DNA of 64,000 bases from Rheum nobile (Eukaryota; Streptophyta; Magnoliopsida; Caryophyllales; Polygonaceae): NCBI GenBank assembly GCA_027886185.1, contig WOAB01000056.1, positions 310,001 to 374,000 on the forward strand, read 5' to 3'. Within the stretch, counting starts at the first letter, position 1; each line of letters begins with the position of its first letter. Below the pieces are notes generated by a model. It was not told where the DNA came from. It made no database searches and worked only from the letters and a program-made list of their open reading frames with translations. Both the position numbers and the translations under genes were made by a program. Below, in pieces: positions 54,929-64,000 of this stretch.

Positions 54929-56446
54929 TTAGTCTGTCGCGAGCAGTTGTGTCGCCTCTCTTGTGGCTTCTTGCTCTAGGGTCGGACTGAAATCGGCCAC
55001 AAAGTCGGCTAAGGCTTGCGACTTGATTGATGTCCTGGGCTCATACTCGATGTCGTAACCGCTGAGGTGTATAGCCCATTTGGTCATTCGTCCTGTGAAC
55101 TCAGGTTTCCTCATGATGGCTCTCATGGGATGATTAGTACGGACAGTAATAGTATGGAATTCGAAATAAGGTTTGAGTTTGTTCGAGGCCATCACCAATG
55201 ATAGTACGAGCTTTTCAAGTGACGAATACCTCGTTTTTGCTGGTAACAGTGTCCGACTAACGTAGTATATCGGTGACTGCTTGCCATCTTCTTCTCTGAC
55301 CAGTACTGCGCTTACGGCTGATTCTAACACGGCTAGATATAGAAATAAGGGCTCATCGCCTTTAGGTTTGGTTAGTAGCATGGGACTGGCCAGGTATTCC
55401 TTCAAGTTCTAGAACGCTGCCTCGTGTTCTTCCGTCCACTGAAAGGACTTGTTCTTCTTGAGAGCGTCGTGGAAGGGTTTGCACTTGTCGGACGACTTTG
55501 AAATGAATCTATTCAGGGCTGTTATCCGACCTGTAAGTTTTTGTACGTCCTTGATGCATCGGGGGGATCGAAGGTTGATGAGAGCCTTAATCTGTTCTGG
55601 GCTGGCTTCTATTCCTCTTTGTGTCACCATGTACCCCAAGAACTTTCCTGACGACACTCCGAAGGAACACTTAGTAGGGTTTAGTTTCATGTTGTACCTT
55701 TTTAGCACCTCGAAGCTGTCGCGAAGATGGTCTATATGATCTTCTTTCTTTTTTGACTTGACCAACATGTCGTCTATGTAGACTTCCATCGTGTCCCCAA
55801 TCTGGTCTTTGAACATCTTGTTGACTAGTCGTTGATAGGTAGCCCCTGTATTTTTTAGACCAAAAGGCATTACTTTGTAACAATAGATACCTTGACTAGT
55901 GACGAATGCCATTTTTTCTTGATCTTCGGGTTCCATGAGGATTTGGTTGTAGCCACTGAAAGCGTCCATGAAGGTAAGCATTTCATGTCCTGCCATAGCG
56001 TCGACCATGGCGTCAATGTGGGGAAGTGGGAACGAGTCTTTAGGGCAAGCTTTGTTGAGATCTGTGAAGTCGATGCAAACTCTCCACTTGCCATTCTTCT
56101 TCTGGACTACGACTACGTTGGCCAGCCACTCGGGGTAGTGGACCTCCCTTATCTTCCTTGTTTCTAATAAGCTTTTGACTTCGTTGTCGACTATCTTGTT
56201 CCGCTCGGGGGCGAACTTCCTGCGTTTCTGCTTGACAGGGGGATGAGATGGATCTACATTTAATTTATGAGTAATAATATTTGGAGATATTCCGACCATG
56301 TCCTCATGCGACCATGCAAAACAGTCGGCATTGGTCTTGAGAAAATCGAGGAGTTGTTGTCTGGTCGAGTCGTCCAGGTCCGACCCGACCCTTACCGTTT
56401 GGTTTGGCTTTGAAGGATCTAGTACGATCTCGTCGAGCTTTTCCAT
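54929..56446 (-). pseudogene. Reverse transcriptase and first RNase H of the Tat element
   Basis: The RT frame (56446-55409) has VVVQKKNGKWRVCIDFTDLN, then MDAFSGYNQI, the MPFGLKNTGATYQRL block and the YIDDMLVKS catalytic box. An in-frame TAG (55409-55411) replaces the usual Gln before LKEYLASP. The RNase H continues in the same frame: LYLAVLESAVSAVLVREEDG, RYSSLEKLVLSLV and a final DFVADF, to a TAA at 54929. Upstream of 56446 another in-frame TAG lies at 56492-56494. Family domains are complete apart from the stops. Confidence 0.9.
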
Positions 56447-56520
56447 TTCTGGTTCGACGTACCGACTAGGTCCTTCGCCGCTCTGTGGTTGCTATGCGGT
56501 CTTGTGTTCGACTGCGCTCT

Positions 56521-57153
56521 TCATAGAAGCGACGTAGCACTCCTTAGCGGTCCTTTGATTTCTTGGACTCCCCATTCAGTGGGGAACTTGATGACTTGAT
56601 GATACGTCGAGGGTACCGCCTTTATAGCGTGTATCCATGGCCTGCCAATAATACAATTATAGGGAGACGGACAATCCAGGACTAAGAATTTCACCTGTTG
56701 GTTGACTCCTCCAGCGTAGGTGGTTAGAATGATTTCGCCGGTCGTATGCTTAACCTCACCGCTAAACCCGACCAGTGGGGTCGACTTTTTGATTAAGTCG
56801 TTCTCAGTCAGACCCATTTCTTTAAGGGCGTCGAGGGTTAAAAGATTGGTTGAACTCCCAGTATCGATTAGTACTCTTCGTATTAAGCAATTACCAATGG
56901 ACAAAGAGATTACCAGACCATCGTGATGGCTATCCGACCCGTCGGAGTCGGACTCGTCGAACGTGACCGTCGAAAGGTCGGAGGTCTTTCTTAGATTGAA
57001 TCCTGACGCCTCGGGTTTATCACCCTTGCTTTCCTTTGCATGTCGTTTAGTCGCGGAGTATGTGTTTCCACATATGTCCGAACCACCTGAAATAGTATTG
57101 ACAACTTTTGTATGGATGGGAGATGGGGGTTTGTTTTGTTTTACATGATCTCG
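56521..57153 (-). pseudogene. Aspartic protease of the Tat element
   Basis: Reads in frame from the gag stop codon onward: VVNTISGGSDICGN, an Asp/Ser-rich linker, then RRVLIDTGSSTNLL (active-site DTGSS) and FLVLDCPSPYNCIIGRPWIH (second conserved block). Since gag and protease share one frame separated only by the TGA at 57154-57156, this was probably a single gag-pro frame. It ends in a frameshift near 56550, where the conserved linker to RT (KECYVASMKS) appears in another frame. Confidence 0.85.
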
Positions 57154-58731
57154 TCATTCCATGGTGGCTTTTGCCCGCTCCGAGATTACGTCGCATAGGA
57201 GCCCCTGTGCGAGCAGCCTAGCGACTTCCTTTCGTAGGGCGATGCACTCGTCGGTCGAATGACCGTGGTCGCCATGGAACTCGCACCATCGACTCATGTC
57301 CTTCTTGACGTCCGGTCGATCGCTCTTTCGGGGCCATCTTACCTCTTTTCCATACTTGTCGAAACTCTTGACGAGCTCCGACACGGAAACGTTGAAGTTA
57401 TAAGATTGGACCCTAGGAGGCAACGCCGGACCGTCTCTCCAATCCTGTGACCTGTCTTGGAAAAAGTTTACCTGGTTCGGCTCATTTCGATTACGAGAAT
57501 AGGGGTGAGGACGTCTGTCTCGACGGTTGTCGGAGGAATTTTTACGATCAGACGGATCGGGTTCGTGTGAGGCTTTACGCGACTCACGGTCCTCTTCCAA
57601 TCTTACCTCGGCCATGGTCTTGGCCTGGACATCTTCGAAACTTCTACACGGGCACTTGGTGATCTCGTTGTAGAGATTGCTATCTTTGACCAGACCTTGT
57701 CGGAAGGCTTCAATGGAGGTGGTGACGTCGCAATAGGGGATCGCCACTTTCTCTTTATTGTACCTGTTGAGGTAATTTCGGAGAGGTTCGTTATACCTTT
57801 GTGTGACTCGGTAGAGGTCACTCGATTGTCTCTCGAGCCTCCGACTGCTGACGAACTGACTCTTAAAAGAGTTGACCAGATCCGCAAATGATGCAATCAT
57901 TCCCTGAGGCAAACGCATAAACCAAGTTAGTGTGGGACCCACGAGGGTCGTGCCAAAGCTTTTGCACATGACGGCCTCGCGGCTCTCCCTTGAAACAGAT
58001 GCAACCATTAGTTTTTGTTTATAGAGAGAGATATGGTCATCTGGGCCGCTGGTGCCGTCGAATGTCGCCATGTTGGGGAGATGAAACTTCTTGGGGATCT
58101 CGACCCTAGCGATTTCTTCGACGAACGGGGATTCTTCGAATCCGCCGGACGCTTCTCTCTCGATTGGTTGTGGGACTCCTGGAAGTCTGTTGAAGCGATC
58201 GTCGATCGTCTTCATGTGTCTGTCGAGCGTCTGCTGGAAAAGAGCTAGGACATCTGGCGGATTGGTAACCTGCGGTTCATCGATTCGGGCCCCTGCCGAC
58301 CCGATCGGTGTGGAAACGGTGACATTGTTAGTCGAAAACGGATTAGCAAAAGGAATTCGAGATGTACCCTCTGTGTGTCCAGGCCGTCGTATGCTCATAG
58401 GTGTCGGCTCGATGCTATCCATATCGAGGCGCGTTCGGACGCTGTTGTGGATGAGCATGTTCCTAGACCCTGAGGCCATTGATTGTACCTGCGACTTAAG
58501 AGACTCATTTTCACGAGTTAGCTGTGCGATTTCGGCCTCGGATTGGGTCGATAGGGCGGCTAGGGTTTCGGTCTTTTGGCGTTGCTGGGCTAGTTCCTCT
58601 TGGAGGGCGGTCATTTTCTGGGAAAGCTCTTGGAATTGGGTTGGAGTAGGATTTTCGGTCGTGTTTCCTGGAGCTTGGGTTTCGTCTTCGAGACGCAGTT
58701 CTTCAGTGTTGGTAGGTGGGTCGATAGTCAT
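57154..58731 (-). CDS. Gag of the Tat element
   Basis: 525 residues from the ATG at 58731. An N-terminal coiled coil (FQELSQKMTALQEELAQQRQ) is followed by the retrotransposon gag core (LPNMATFDGTSGPDDHISLY, GPTLTWFMRLPQGMIASFAD, FRQGLVKDSNLYNEI). The basic C-terminal region has RRDRRPHPYSRNRNEP and a zinc-knuckle-like CEFHGDHGHSTDEC (C-x3-H-type pattern, not the classical CX2CX4HX4C). It ends with TGA at 57154, apparently a CGA-to-TGA change. Gag would form the cytoplasmic virus-like particle. Confidence 0.9.
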   Translation of the reverse strand: MTIDPPTNTEELRLEDETQAPGNTTENPTPTQFQELSQKMTALQEELAQQRQKTETLAALSTQSEAEIAQLTRENESLKSQVQSMASGSRNMLIHNSVRTRLDMDSIEPTPMSIRRPGHTEGTSRIPFANPFSTNNVTVSTPIGSAGARIDEPQVTNPPDVLALFQQTLDRHMKTIDDRFNRLPGVPQPIEREASGGFEESPFVEEIARVEIPKKFHLPNMATFDGTSGPDDHISLYKQKLMVASVSRESREAVMCKSFGTTLVGPTLTWFMRLPQGMIASFADLVNSFKSQFVSSRRLERQSSDLYRVTQRYNEPLRNYLNRYNKEKVAIPYCDVTTSIEAFRQGLVKDSNLYNEITKCPCRSFEDVQAKTMAEVRLEEDRESRKASHEPDPSDRKNSSDNRRDRRPHPYSRNRNEPNQVNFFQDRSQDWRDGPALPPRVQSYNFNVSVSELVKSFDKYGKEVRWPRKSDRPDVKKDMSRWCEFHGDHGHSTDECIALRKEVARLLAQGLLCDVISERAKATME

Positions 58732-58775
58732 GGTTGGAAAGTTTCGAAAGGGTGATCGGCAAGTTGCCCCACGGT

Positions 58776-58793
58776 GGGCGCCAAATTGTTTTG
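58776..58793 (-). other. Primer-binding site of the Tat element
   Basis: On the minus strand TGGCGCCCACCGTGGGGC begins three bases after the 5' LTR. The TGGCGCC start is the usual Tat/Athila-type site; the priming tRNA cannot be named with certainty. Confidence 0.7.
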
Positions 58794-58796
58794 GGG

Positions 58797-59453
58797 CGAA
58801 AAAATCAGACGACCTAAATCGCCTTAGACGGGGTAACTAGTCGATCGGGTGATAGAAATCAATCCAAACCAAGTAAATAATCAACGAGTAAAAAGAAAAT
58901 ATGAAATAGCGAGATGATTTTATTAGATATAGTATTTGATTGAATCGAATGGAGGTACAACTTATCGTAGTAAGACAAGGGATTTTATTGAACTCGACCG
59001 ATGACTTCTAGGTTTCGACCGGCGGAAAACAGGCGTGATTGACTCCTGGTGAGCTAGGCTAGAGCAAGTGTGTCTCCGTTTTCTTTCAGAGCAAGTTCGA
59101 GTGAGTGTGTAACATAATCGTATGAGTGTCCCTTCTTTATCTCCTCCTCCCCCATATATGGTAAGTCCTTCTCCTTTTTACCGTTTATGATTTAATCCTA
59201 TCGTATCTTCAATGCCGGGAGTGATTGTAGGGATTCTGCCATTAATTGCTGCTATTACGGTGGTGTTTGAATGTTGTGGCCGTTGCTCAATCTAAGCATT
59301 TAATGCTCTGCGGGATCTTCGCGACCTGTCGGATAGTGTTCGACCAGAGAAGCTTCAACGCCTCCTCTGGACTCTCCCCTGTTCCTCCGATCTGTCTTGG
59401 GCCTGGGCCCGTTTTGCTCGATCCATCTTCCAAGGGGGATGCTAGGCCCAACA
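58797..59453 (-). repeat. 5' LTR of the Tat element
   Basis: A 657-bp LTR, near-identical to 49564-50229, followed on the plus strand by the TSD GTCTT (59454-59458). Confidence 0.92.
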
Positions 59454-60182
59454 GTCTTCTCCTTTGCTATTTGGTGGTTGTGGAGGTGGCGGAATGCACG
59501 AGTGTTTAATACCGAGCTGGTTATGACTCAATCTCGGGCTCGTTTTATTAAAGATAGGGCTGTTGAATATGTGGAGCTTCAGTCTAGCCGAGGAGGAAAC
59601 CGAAATGGTGCAGGCAGCAGCGGCTTGTCCACGTGGAATAGGCCGAAAATAGGTTGGTTAAAATTGAATTGTGATGGGGCATATAGCATGGGAGAGAAGA
59701 AGGTACATGTTGGTGGTGTCATACGGGACCACCTTGGTAACTTTATCCATGGATTTGTTGTCAAAGGTGCTGGTGAATCATCATTTAAGGCTGAATTTTT
59801 TTGCCTTCTTCATGGGCTAAATTTAGCCAAGTCACTACAGGTGGAGAAAATTAAGGTTGAGATTGATTCAAGTGAAGTTTTGGAGCATGTCACAGCTGCA
59901 GAAAGACCGTCAGCGCTCCACCGGGATAGCATCCTCAAAATAAAAAACCTCATCATCGATCGCAGTTGGGATGTGATCATCAAGTATGTTCCTAGGCTTG
60001 GTAATCAGGCTGCGGATTGGATGGCTAAATTTAGCTACTCTTGTATTGGCGAGTTTACTTACTTTATGCTCCCGCCTGAGGGTCTTATTATGTTTCTTGA
60101 AGCTGATAAACTCCTTAGCGAATATGTTTAAGATTAATTCATGGAATAAACGGGTATAACCCTCCTTTGCACCCAAAAAAAG
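59454..60182 (+). pseudogene. L1-type LINE remnant, downstream part (RNase H domain and 3' end)
   Basis: Continues the interrupted LINE: FAIWWLWRWRNARVFN joins in frame with the sequence before 49564 once the Tat element and one GTCTT are removed. Then comes a plant LINE-type RNase H: GWLKLNCDGAYSM (Asp), GGVIRDHLGNFIHGF, FKAEFFCLLHGLNLAK (Glu), VEIDSSEVLEHV (Asp) and VPRLGNQAADWMAKF (His/Asp region). The frame is open to the stop at 60129-60131, and a short poly(A)-like tail (60175-60181) closes the LINE. The 3' part is well preserved compared with the upstream part. Confidence 0.85.
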
Positions 60183-60333
60183 TTTTCTAGTTACCTTAAG
60201 TATATCTTGTATATCTTTTAGATTATCTTGTTTTCCATATATCTCTTGTGAGATATTATCTTGTAACGCATATATATTCAGCCCTTGAGAGGCGTAATAC
60301 ACATCAGAAATTCCCTAAACACATATTGTTTCA

Positions 60334-60348
60334 TGGTATCGGAGCAGG
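60334..60348 (+). other. Primer-binding site of the copia element
   Basis: TGGTATCGGAGCAGG differs from the initiator tRNA-Met complement (TGGTATCAGAGC) at one position (A to G). Confidence 0.75.
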
Positions 60349-60413
60349 TTTTCTAAACCTATTTTTTTTCAAGCCATTGTCGTCTTCCTCGTCTGCTTGG
60401 ATCTGTTTTGATA

Positions 60414-61590
60414 ATGGTCAGCACTAAAGACGTCACGAGCACCTCGGGTCTGCCTGTGCAGACCGACAACCCGCGCCCCAAGCGCCTCATCAACGATCTC
60501 AACTCGCCTTATTACCTTCACCCTTTGGACCATACGGGGCTGCAGGTTTGCTCCGTCGTGTTGAAAGGTGACAACTTTCAAGAATGGCTCGTTGCTATCA
60601 AGAATGCGTTTCGTGCCAAAGGAAAGTTGCTGTTTTTGGATGGGCGTATTCCAAAGCCAACCGATCTGGAGCATGAAGATGATTGGTACCGTGTTAATTC
60701 AATGTTAATTGGTTGGATTATCCGCTCAATCGATCCTTCTTTGATCTCTTCAATCACCTATGGTGACACCGTATCCAAGCTTTGGGACCAACTGCATCAA
60801 CGATTCTCGGTCGGTAACGAACCAAGAGTCATGCAGATTCGATCGGATATTGCTCAATGTCGTCAACAGGGGCAAAGCGTTGATGCCTACTTCAGCAAGA
60901 TTAAGAAGTTGTGGACCGAATTGGATACGTATATCCCGCCTCGCTCTTGCATCTGTTGCAAATTGCACCCTCACCACTGTTCTCGTTCGTAATCAAGAGG
61001 ACGAACGTCTTCATTAGTTTCTAATGGGGCTTGACGATGCCCAATTTATTACAGTCCGCTCCAACATATTGGCGCAAGATCCGCTTCCGCATCTTAATCG
61101 CGCCTATGCTCTCGTCATACAAGAAGAGTGACAGCGCACCATCGTCAAGGCACGCGATAGCACCACTGATGTGGTCGCGTTTGCAGCCCAGAAACCGGTC
61201 GTGGATGCTCCGCCACAGTGCCCACCATCCAGCCTATAGTGTACCCATTGCAATCGTTATGGGCATGAGATAACGACCTGTTATCGTCTTCACGGCTTCC
61301 TTGAAGGATGGAAATCGAAGCCTCGTTTTTCCTCGGACAATCACTCTTCTCGGGACTCAGGAGGGGTCGGCCGGGGAGATGGAGGCGGGGGCAGGGGTCG
61401 TGGAAGAGGCGGCGGCCGTGCAAACGCCGCTCAGCAGCAGTCACACTCTAGTGCGAACTCCAGTACTTTATATCCGTCTGCGCAAGACCGTCAGGCACTC
61501 GGAAACGCCATCAATTCTGAGCAGTGGTAGTCTGTCCTCAATCTTTTTGCATCGCTGAGCAACAACTCAGGTTCCAACTCTCAGTCGTCT
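60414..61590 (+). pseudogene. Copia gag, broken
   Basis: From the ATG at 60414 the frame shows LNSPYYLHPLDHTGLQVCSV, LKGDNFQEWLVAIKNAFRAK and LWDQLHQRFSVGNEPRVMQI, the Ty1/copia gag (UBN2/Retrotran_gag_3 type). It stops at 60990. The gag continues in another frame from about 61019 (MGLDDAQFITVRSNI) with a TGA at 61129-61131 in place of the usual Arg, and a TAG just before the zinc knuckle CTHCNRYGHEITTC. Gly/Arg-rich sequence follows, in changing frames, up to the protease. Confidence 0.8.
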
Positions 61591-61593
61591 GGT

Positions 61594-64000
61594 ATGTCTC
61601 ATGGCTGGATATTAGATAATGGCGCCTCGTTTCATATGACGGGCAATAGACACCTATTACAGGGGATTGTTCCTATCTCTCCTATTTCTATTAAGTTGCC
61701 TGATAATACGTTTGCCTCTGCATCCAAAGCAGGGACAATTTTACTGCATGGTTCTCGGAAGTTGAATAATGTTTTATTCATTCTGACATTGGATTGTCAT
61801 TTGATTTCCTTTGCGCAGTTAGCTAAGGATCTCCGTTGTCTTGTTCTTTTGACTGATCGTCTTTGTGTGATACAAGACCGTAGTACAAGGACGGTGATTG
61901 GAGTCGGTGAGCAACGAGGCGGAGTGTATTGGTTGTGCGGCTTTCAACCGGATTCTGGAAACAAATTTGCTTTTTTGGCATCATCTGTCTGCTCGCCTAC
62001 ACTCTGGCATCAAAGATTAGGCCATCCGTCTTCTTCTGTTTTATCTTCTATTTCGTCTCTAGGACCCATTGTTAGTCAGAATAAATCACATGAGCCGTGT
62101 GATATTTGTTTTCAAGCAAAGCAGACACGTAGTGCTTTTCCTTTGAGTTCGAATAAAGCAGACAGTTTGTTTCAATTGATCCATTGCGATGTTTGGGGTC
62201 CGTATAGTGTTCCGTCTACATCTGGTGCCTCTTACTTCCTCACGATTGTTGATGATTATTATAGGGCCACTTGGGTCTATTTGATGGCTCACAAGTCTGA
62301 CGTCACGCAGTTAATCATGAATTTTTGTGCACTTGCTCAGACGTAATTCAGGAAGAAAGTTTAGCGTTTTCGCTCGGATAATGGCACAAAATTTCTACCT
62401 CTTCGGAACTTCTTTGACACGCAGGGTATCATTGCTGAAATGTCCTCTGCCTACACGCCTCAGCTGAATGGGAGGGTGGAACGCAAGCACAAACACCTTC
62501 TTAACGTGGCTCGAGCTCTTCGCTTTCAGGCGTCTCTTTCTATTGAGTTTTGGGGAGAATGTGTCCTGACAGCTTGCTACCTGATCAACCGGACCCCTAC
62601 GCCGGTGCTGGACGGTAAGAGTCATTTTCAACTATTGTTTGGTCATGCCCCGTCTTACAGTCATCTTCGAGTTTTTAGATGTCTGTGTTATGCATCTAGA
62701 CTTGCTCGGAACAAGGACAAATTTGCTCCGCGAAGCAGGAAGTGCATATTTTTAGGCTATCCTTTCAGTCAGCGTACTTGGCGTCTATATGACCTCGACA
62801 CTCGCCAGATATTTATCTCTCGGGATGTCGTATTTTATGAGGATATTTTTCTTTGGGCGACCAGTTCTGTCTCCACACCATCAGCATCGCCTAAGCAACC
62901 ATCGCCGACTGTGTTTGATCCTCCAGTGAGCACTTCTCATTGGCCATCACAGCTCACTCAACCCAGGGGGAGCTTGCAGCCGCATGCCCTGGACTCGGCT
63001 GCTAGCCTAGCTACGGATCCGCCAGTGCCAACTCCAGAACCGCCAGCGCCAACTCTGGATGTGGGTCGCGGGGCTCGCATTCGTCAACCATCGGTTCTGC
63101 TCAGAGATTTTGTTTGCCATACAATTCAGCAGGCCATTACACCCCCCTCTACTTCTACGCTCACGGCTCCGTCATCATCACCGTCCTCAGGTAGCTTATA
63201 CCCCATAGCTGCTTTTGTCTCTTGTGCTAAGTTTTCTGCATCCCATGCACATTTTCTTGCAGCTATTACCGCTGCTCGTGAACCTGTTAGTTTCAAGGAG
63301 GCCGTTCAACATGCTCATTGGCGTGCAGCTATGAAAACCGAGCTTGATGCTTTGGACAGAAATACGACATGGATAACCTCAACACTTCCCTCGGGCAAGA
63401 GGGCCATTGGTTGCAAATGGGTCTTTCGGATCAAGTACAAGGCGGATGGATCCATTGAGCGCTACAAAGTGTGTCTCGTTGTTCTTGGAAATCGTCAGGT
63501 TGAAGGGGTCGATTTCATAGAGACATTTGCGCCCGTTGCCAAAATGGGCACAGTTCGGGTTTTTCTTTCAGTTGCAGCAATTCGGGGATGGGAGCTCCAT
63601 CAGATGGATGTCCACAATGCTTTTCTTCATGGTGATTTGGATGAAGAAGTCTATATGAGTCCTCCGTCCGGGTATTTTTCAGTTTCTTTCGGTCATGTCT
63701 GCAAGCTTCAGAAGTCTCTCTATGGCCTATGCCAGGCGCCACGCAACTGGTTCTCCAAGCTGGCCACGGCCCTTCGTCGGTTCAGTTTTACTCAGAGTCG
63801 GGCTGACTATTCGCTCTTTTCTATGGAGCATCGCAGTACTATCCTTCATGTCCTTGTCTATGTTGATGATTTGATAATAGCAGGGAATGATCATGCCTCT
63901 ATATCTGCATTCAAGAGGTATCTTAGTTCATGCTTTCATATGAAGGATTTGGGTGTTCTTAAGTATTACCTTGGGTTAGAGATAGCTCGCAACTCCACTG
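61594..64000 (+). pseudogene. Copia pol: protease, integrase and reverse transcriptase, with two stops
   Basis: Protease: GWILDNGASFHMTG, where the usual D-S/T-G is D-N-G. Integrase: LWHQRLGHPSSS...CDICFQAKQ (HHCC), CDVWGPYS (Asp), a TAA (62344-62346) and a TAG (62362-62364), then RSDNGTKF (Asp) and GRVERKHKHLLN (Glu). The frame is then open from 62365 to the window end: Pro/Ser-rich linker, KWVFRIKYKADGSIERYK, QMDVHNAFLHGDLDEEVYM, LYGLCQAPRNW and the YVDDLIIAG catalytic box. RNase H lies beyond the window. Confidence 0.9.

Larger units (their letters stand above)
49564..59453 (-). mobile_element. Ty3/gypsy retrotransposon, Tat lineage, nested in the LINE
   Basis: A 9.9-kb element between LTRs 49564-50229 and 58797-59453, with 5-bp target duplication GTCTT at 49559-49563 and 59454-59458. 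LTRs run TG...CA. On the minus strand the order is gag, protease, RT, RNase H, a second RNase H, integrase, then a long 3' region with an ORF in antisense. Dual RNase H plus an antisense ORF is the hallmark of the Tat (Retand/RIRE2/Grande-like) branch. The LTRs differ at roughly 20 of 660 positions by eye, mostly transitions, so the insertion is fairly recent. Several in-frame stops make the copy non-functional. Confidence 0.92.
60183..64000 (+). mobile_element. Ty1/copia retrotransposon, degenerate, running off the window
   Basis: A partial or short 5' LTR (60183-60333, ending TTGTTTCA), the primer site TGGTATCGGAGCAGG at 60334, then gag, protease, integrase and RT in Ty1/copia order (integrase before RT). 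The 3' part and 3' LTR lie outside. It starts directly after the LINE's A-rich tail, so the LTR start is uncertain and could be truncated. Confidence 0.85.

Noticed and set aside
58091..58840. 249-codon plus-strand frame opposite gag
   Set aside because: Shadow of the gag gene on the other strand; no domain and no splice or promoter support, unlike the antisense ORF at 50517-52423.

Overview
This is nuclear DNA of a flowering plant, almost certainly a eudicot (possibly an asterid, which is a weak guess). The evidence is split genes with GT-AG introns, an AT-rich background, plant-only families (BIG GRAIN 1, FAR1/FRS, plant mobile domain, Agenet) and typical plant transposons (MULE, hAT and Stowaway MITEs, TRIM, Ty1/copia, Ty3/Tat, LINE). 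There is no rRNA, true tRNA or CRISPR array. Only two loci look like ordinary host genes: a single-exon BIG GRAIN 1-like gene (23057-24451, +) and a small Agenet-domain gene (41177-41563, -). Nearly everything else is mobile DNA, often nested.

Layout. 1 to about 6540: a Mutator-like element with a four-exon FAR1-type transposase ending in an OTU cysteine-protease domain (+), and a convergent plant mobile domain (PMD) gene (-) that carries a frameshift. Upstream of the PMD gene lie palindromes spaced exactly 24 bp apart. 6541-12560: AT-rich DNA with MITEs (8555-8737, 12276-12461), a hAT-like MITE (9405-9800) and a TRIM-like repeat. 12565-14610: a terminal-inverted-repeat element carrying fragments of an ANTH/clathrin-assembly gene and a CDPK gene; a relative lies at about 20391-22437. 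14649-19660: TGTGCAT-type minisatellite DNA hit by a long-TIR Mutator-like element (16029-16816, 9-bp target duplication), a hAT-like MITE with internal Pol III boxes (17342-17609) and a non-autonomous LTR element (17990-19419). 22690-24451: the BIG GRAIN 1-like gene with its promoter.

About 24870-38050: a second large Mutator-like element. It has an eight-exon ULP1-like gene (+) whose catalytic His and Cys look replaced, and a convergent, apparently intact three-exon FAR1-related transposase gene (-). The introns and the space between the genes are filled with GGTTCAT-core repeats that keep one DNA-strand orientation across both genes. 38692-38958: a Stowaway-like MITE. 38959-48290: mostly gene-poor, with CCGGTCC-rich hAT-like fragments, tandem repeats and the Agenet gene.

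48495-60182: an L1-type LINE remnant split by a 9.9-kb Ty3/Tat retrotransposon (49564-59453; TSD GTCTT; LTRs about 97% identical by eye). The Tat element has gag, protease, RT, two RNase H domains and integrase on the minus strand, plus an antisense spliced ORF on the plus strand. 60183-64000: a decayed Ty1/copia element that runs off the window. Many premature stops in these elements fit C-to-T change at CAG, CAA or CGA codons, as expected of methylated, silenced transposons.

How the parts fit: the two large elements each pair a FAR1/MULE transposase with a ubiquitin- or SUMO-protease-fold module (OTU in one, ULP1 in the other) and with element-specific short repeat arrays. That is the most interesting theme of the window.
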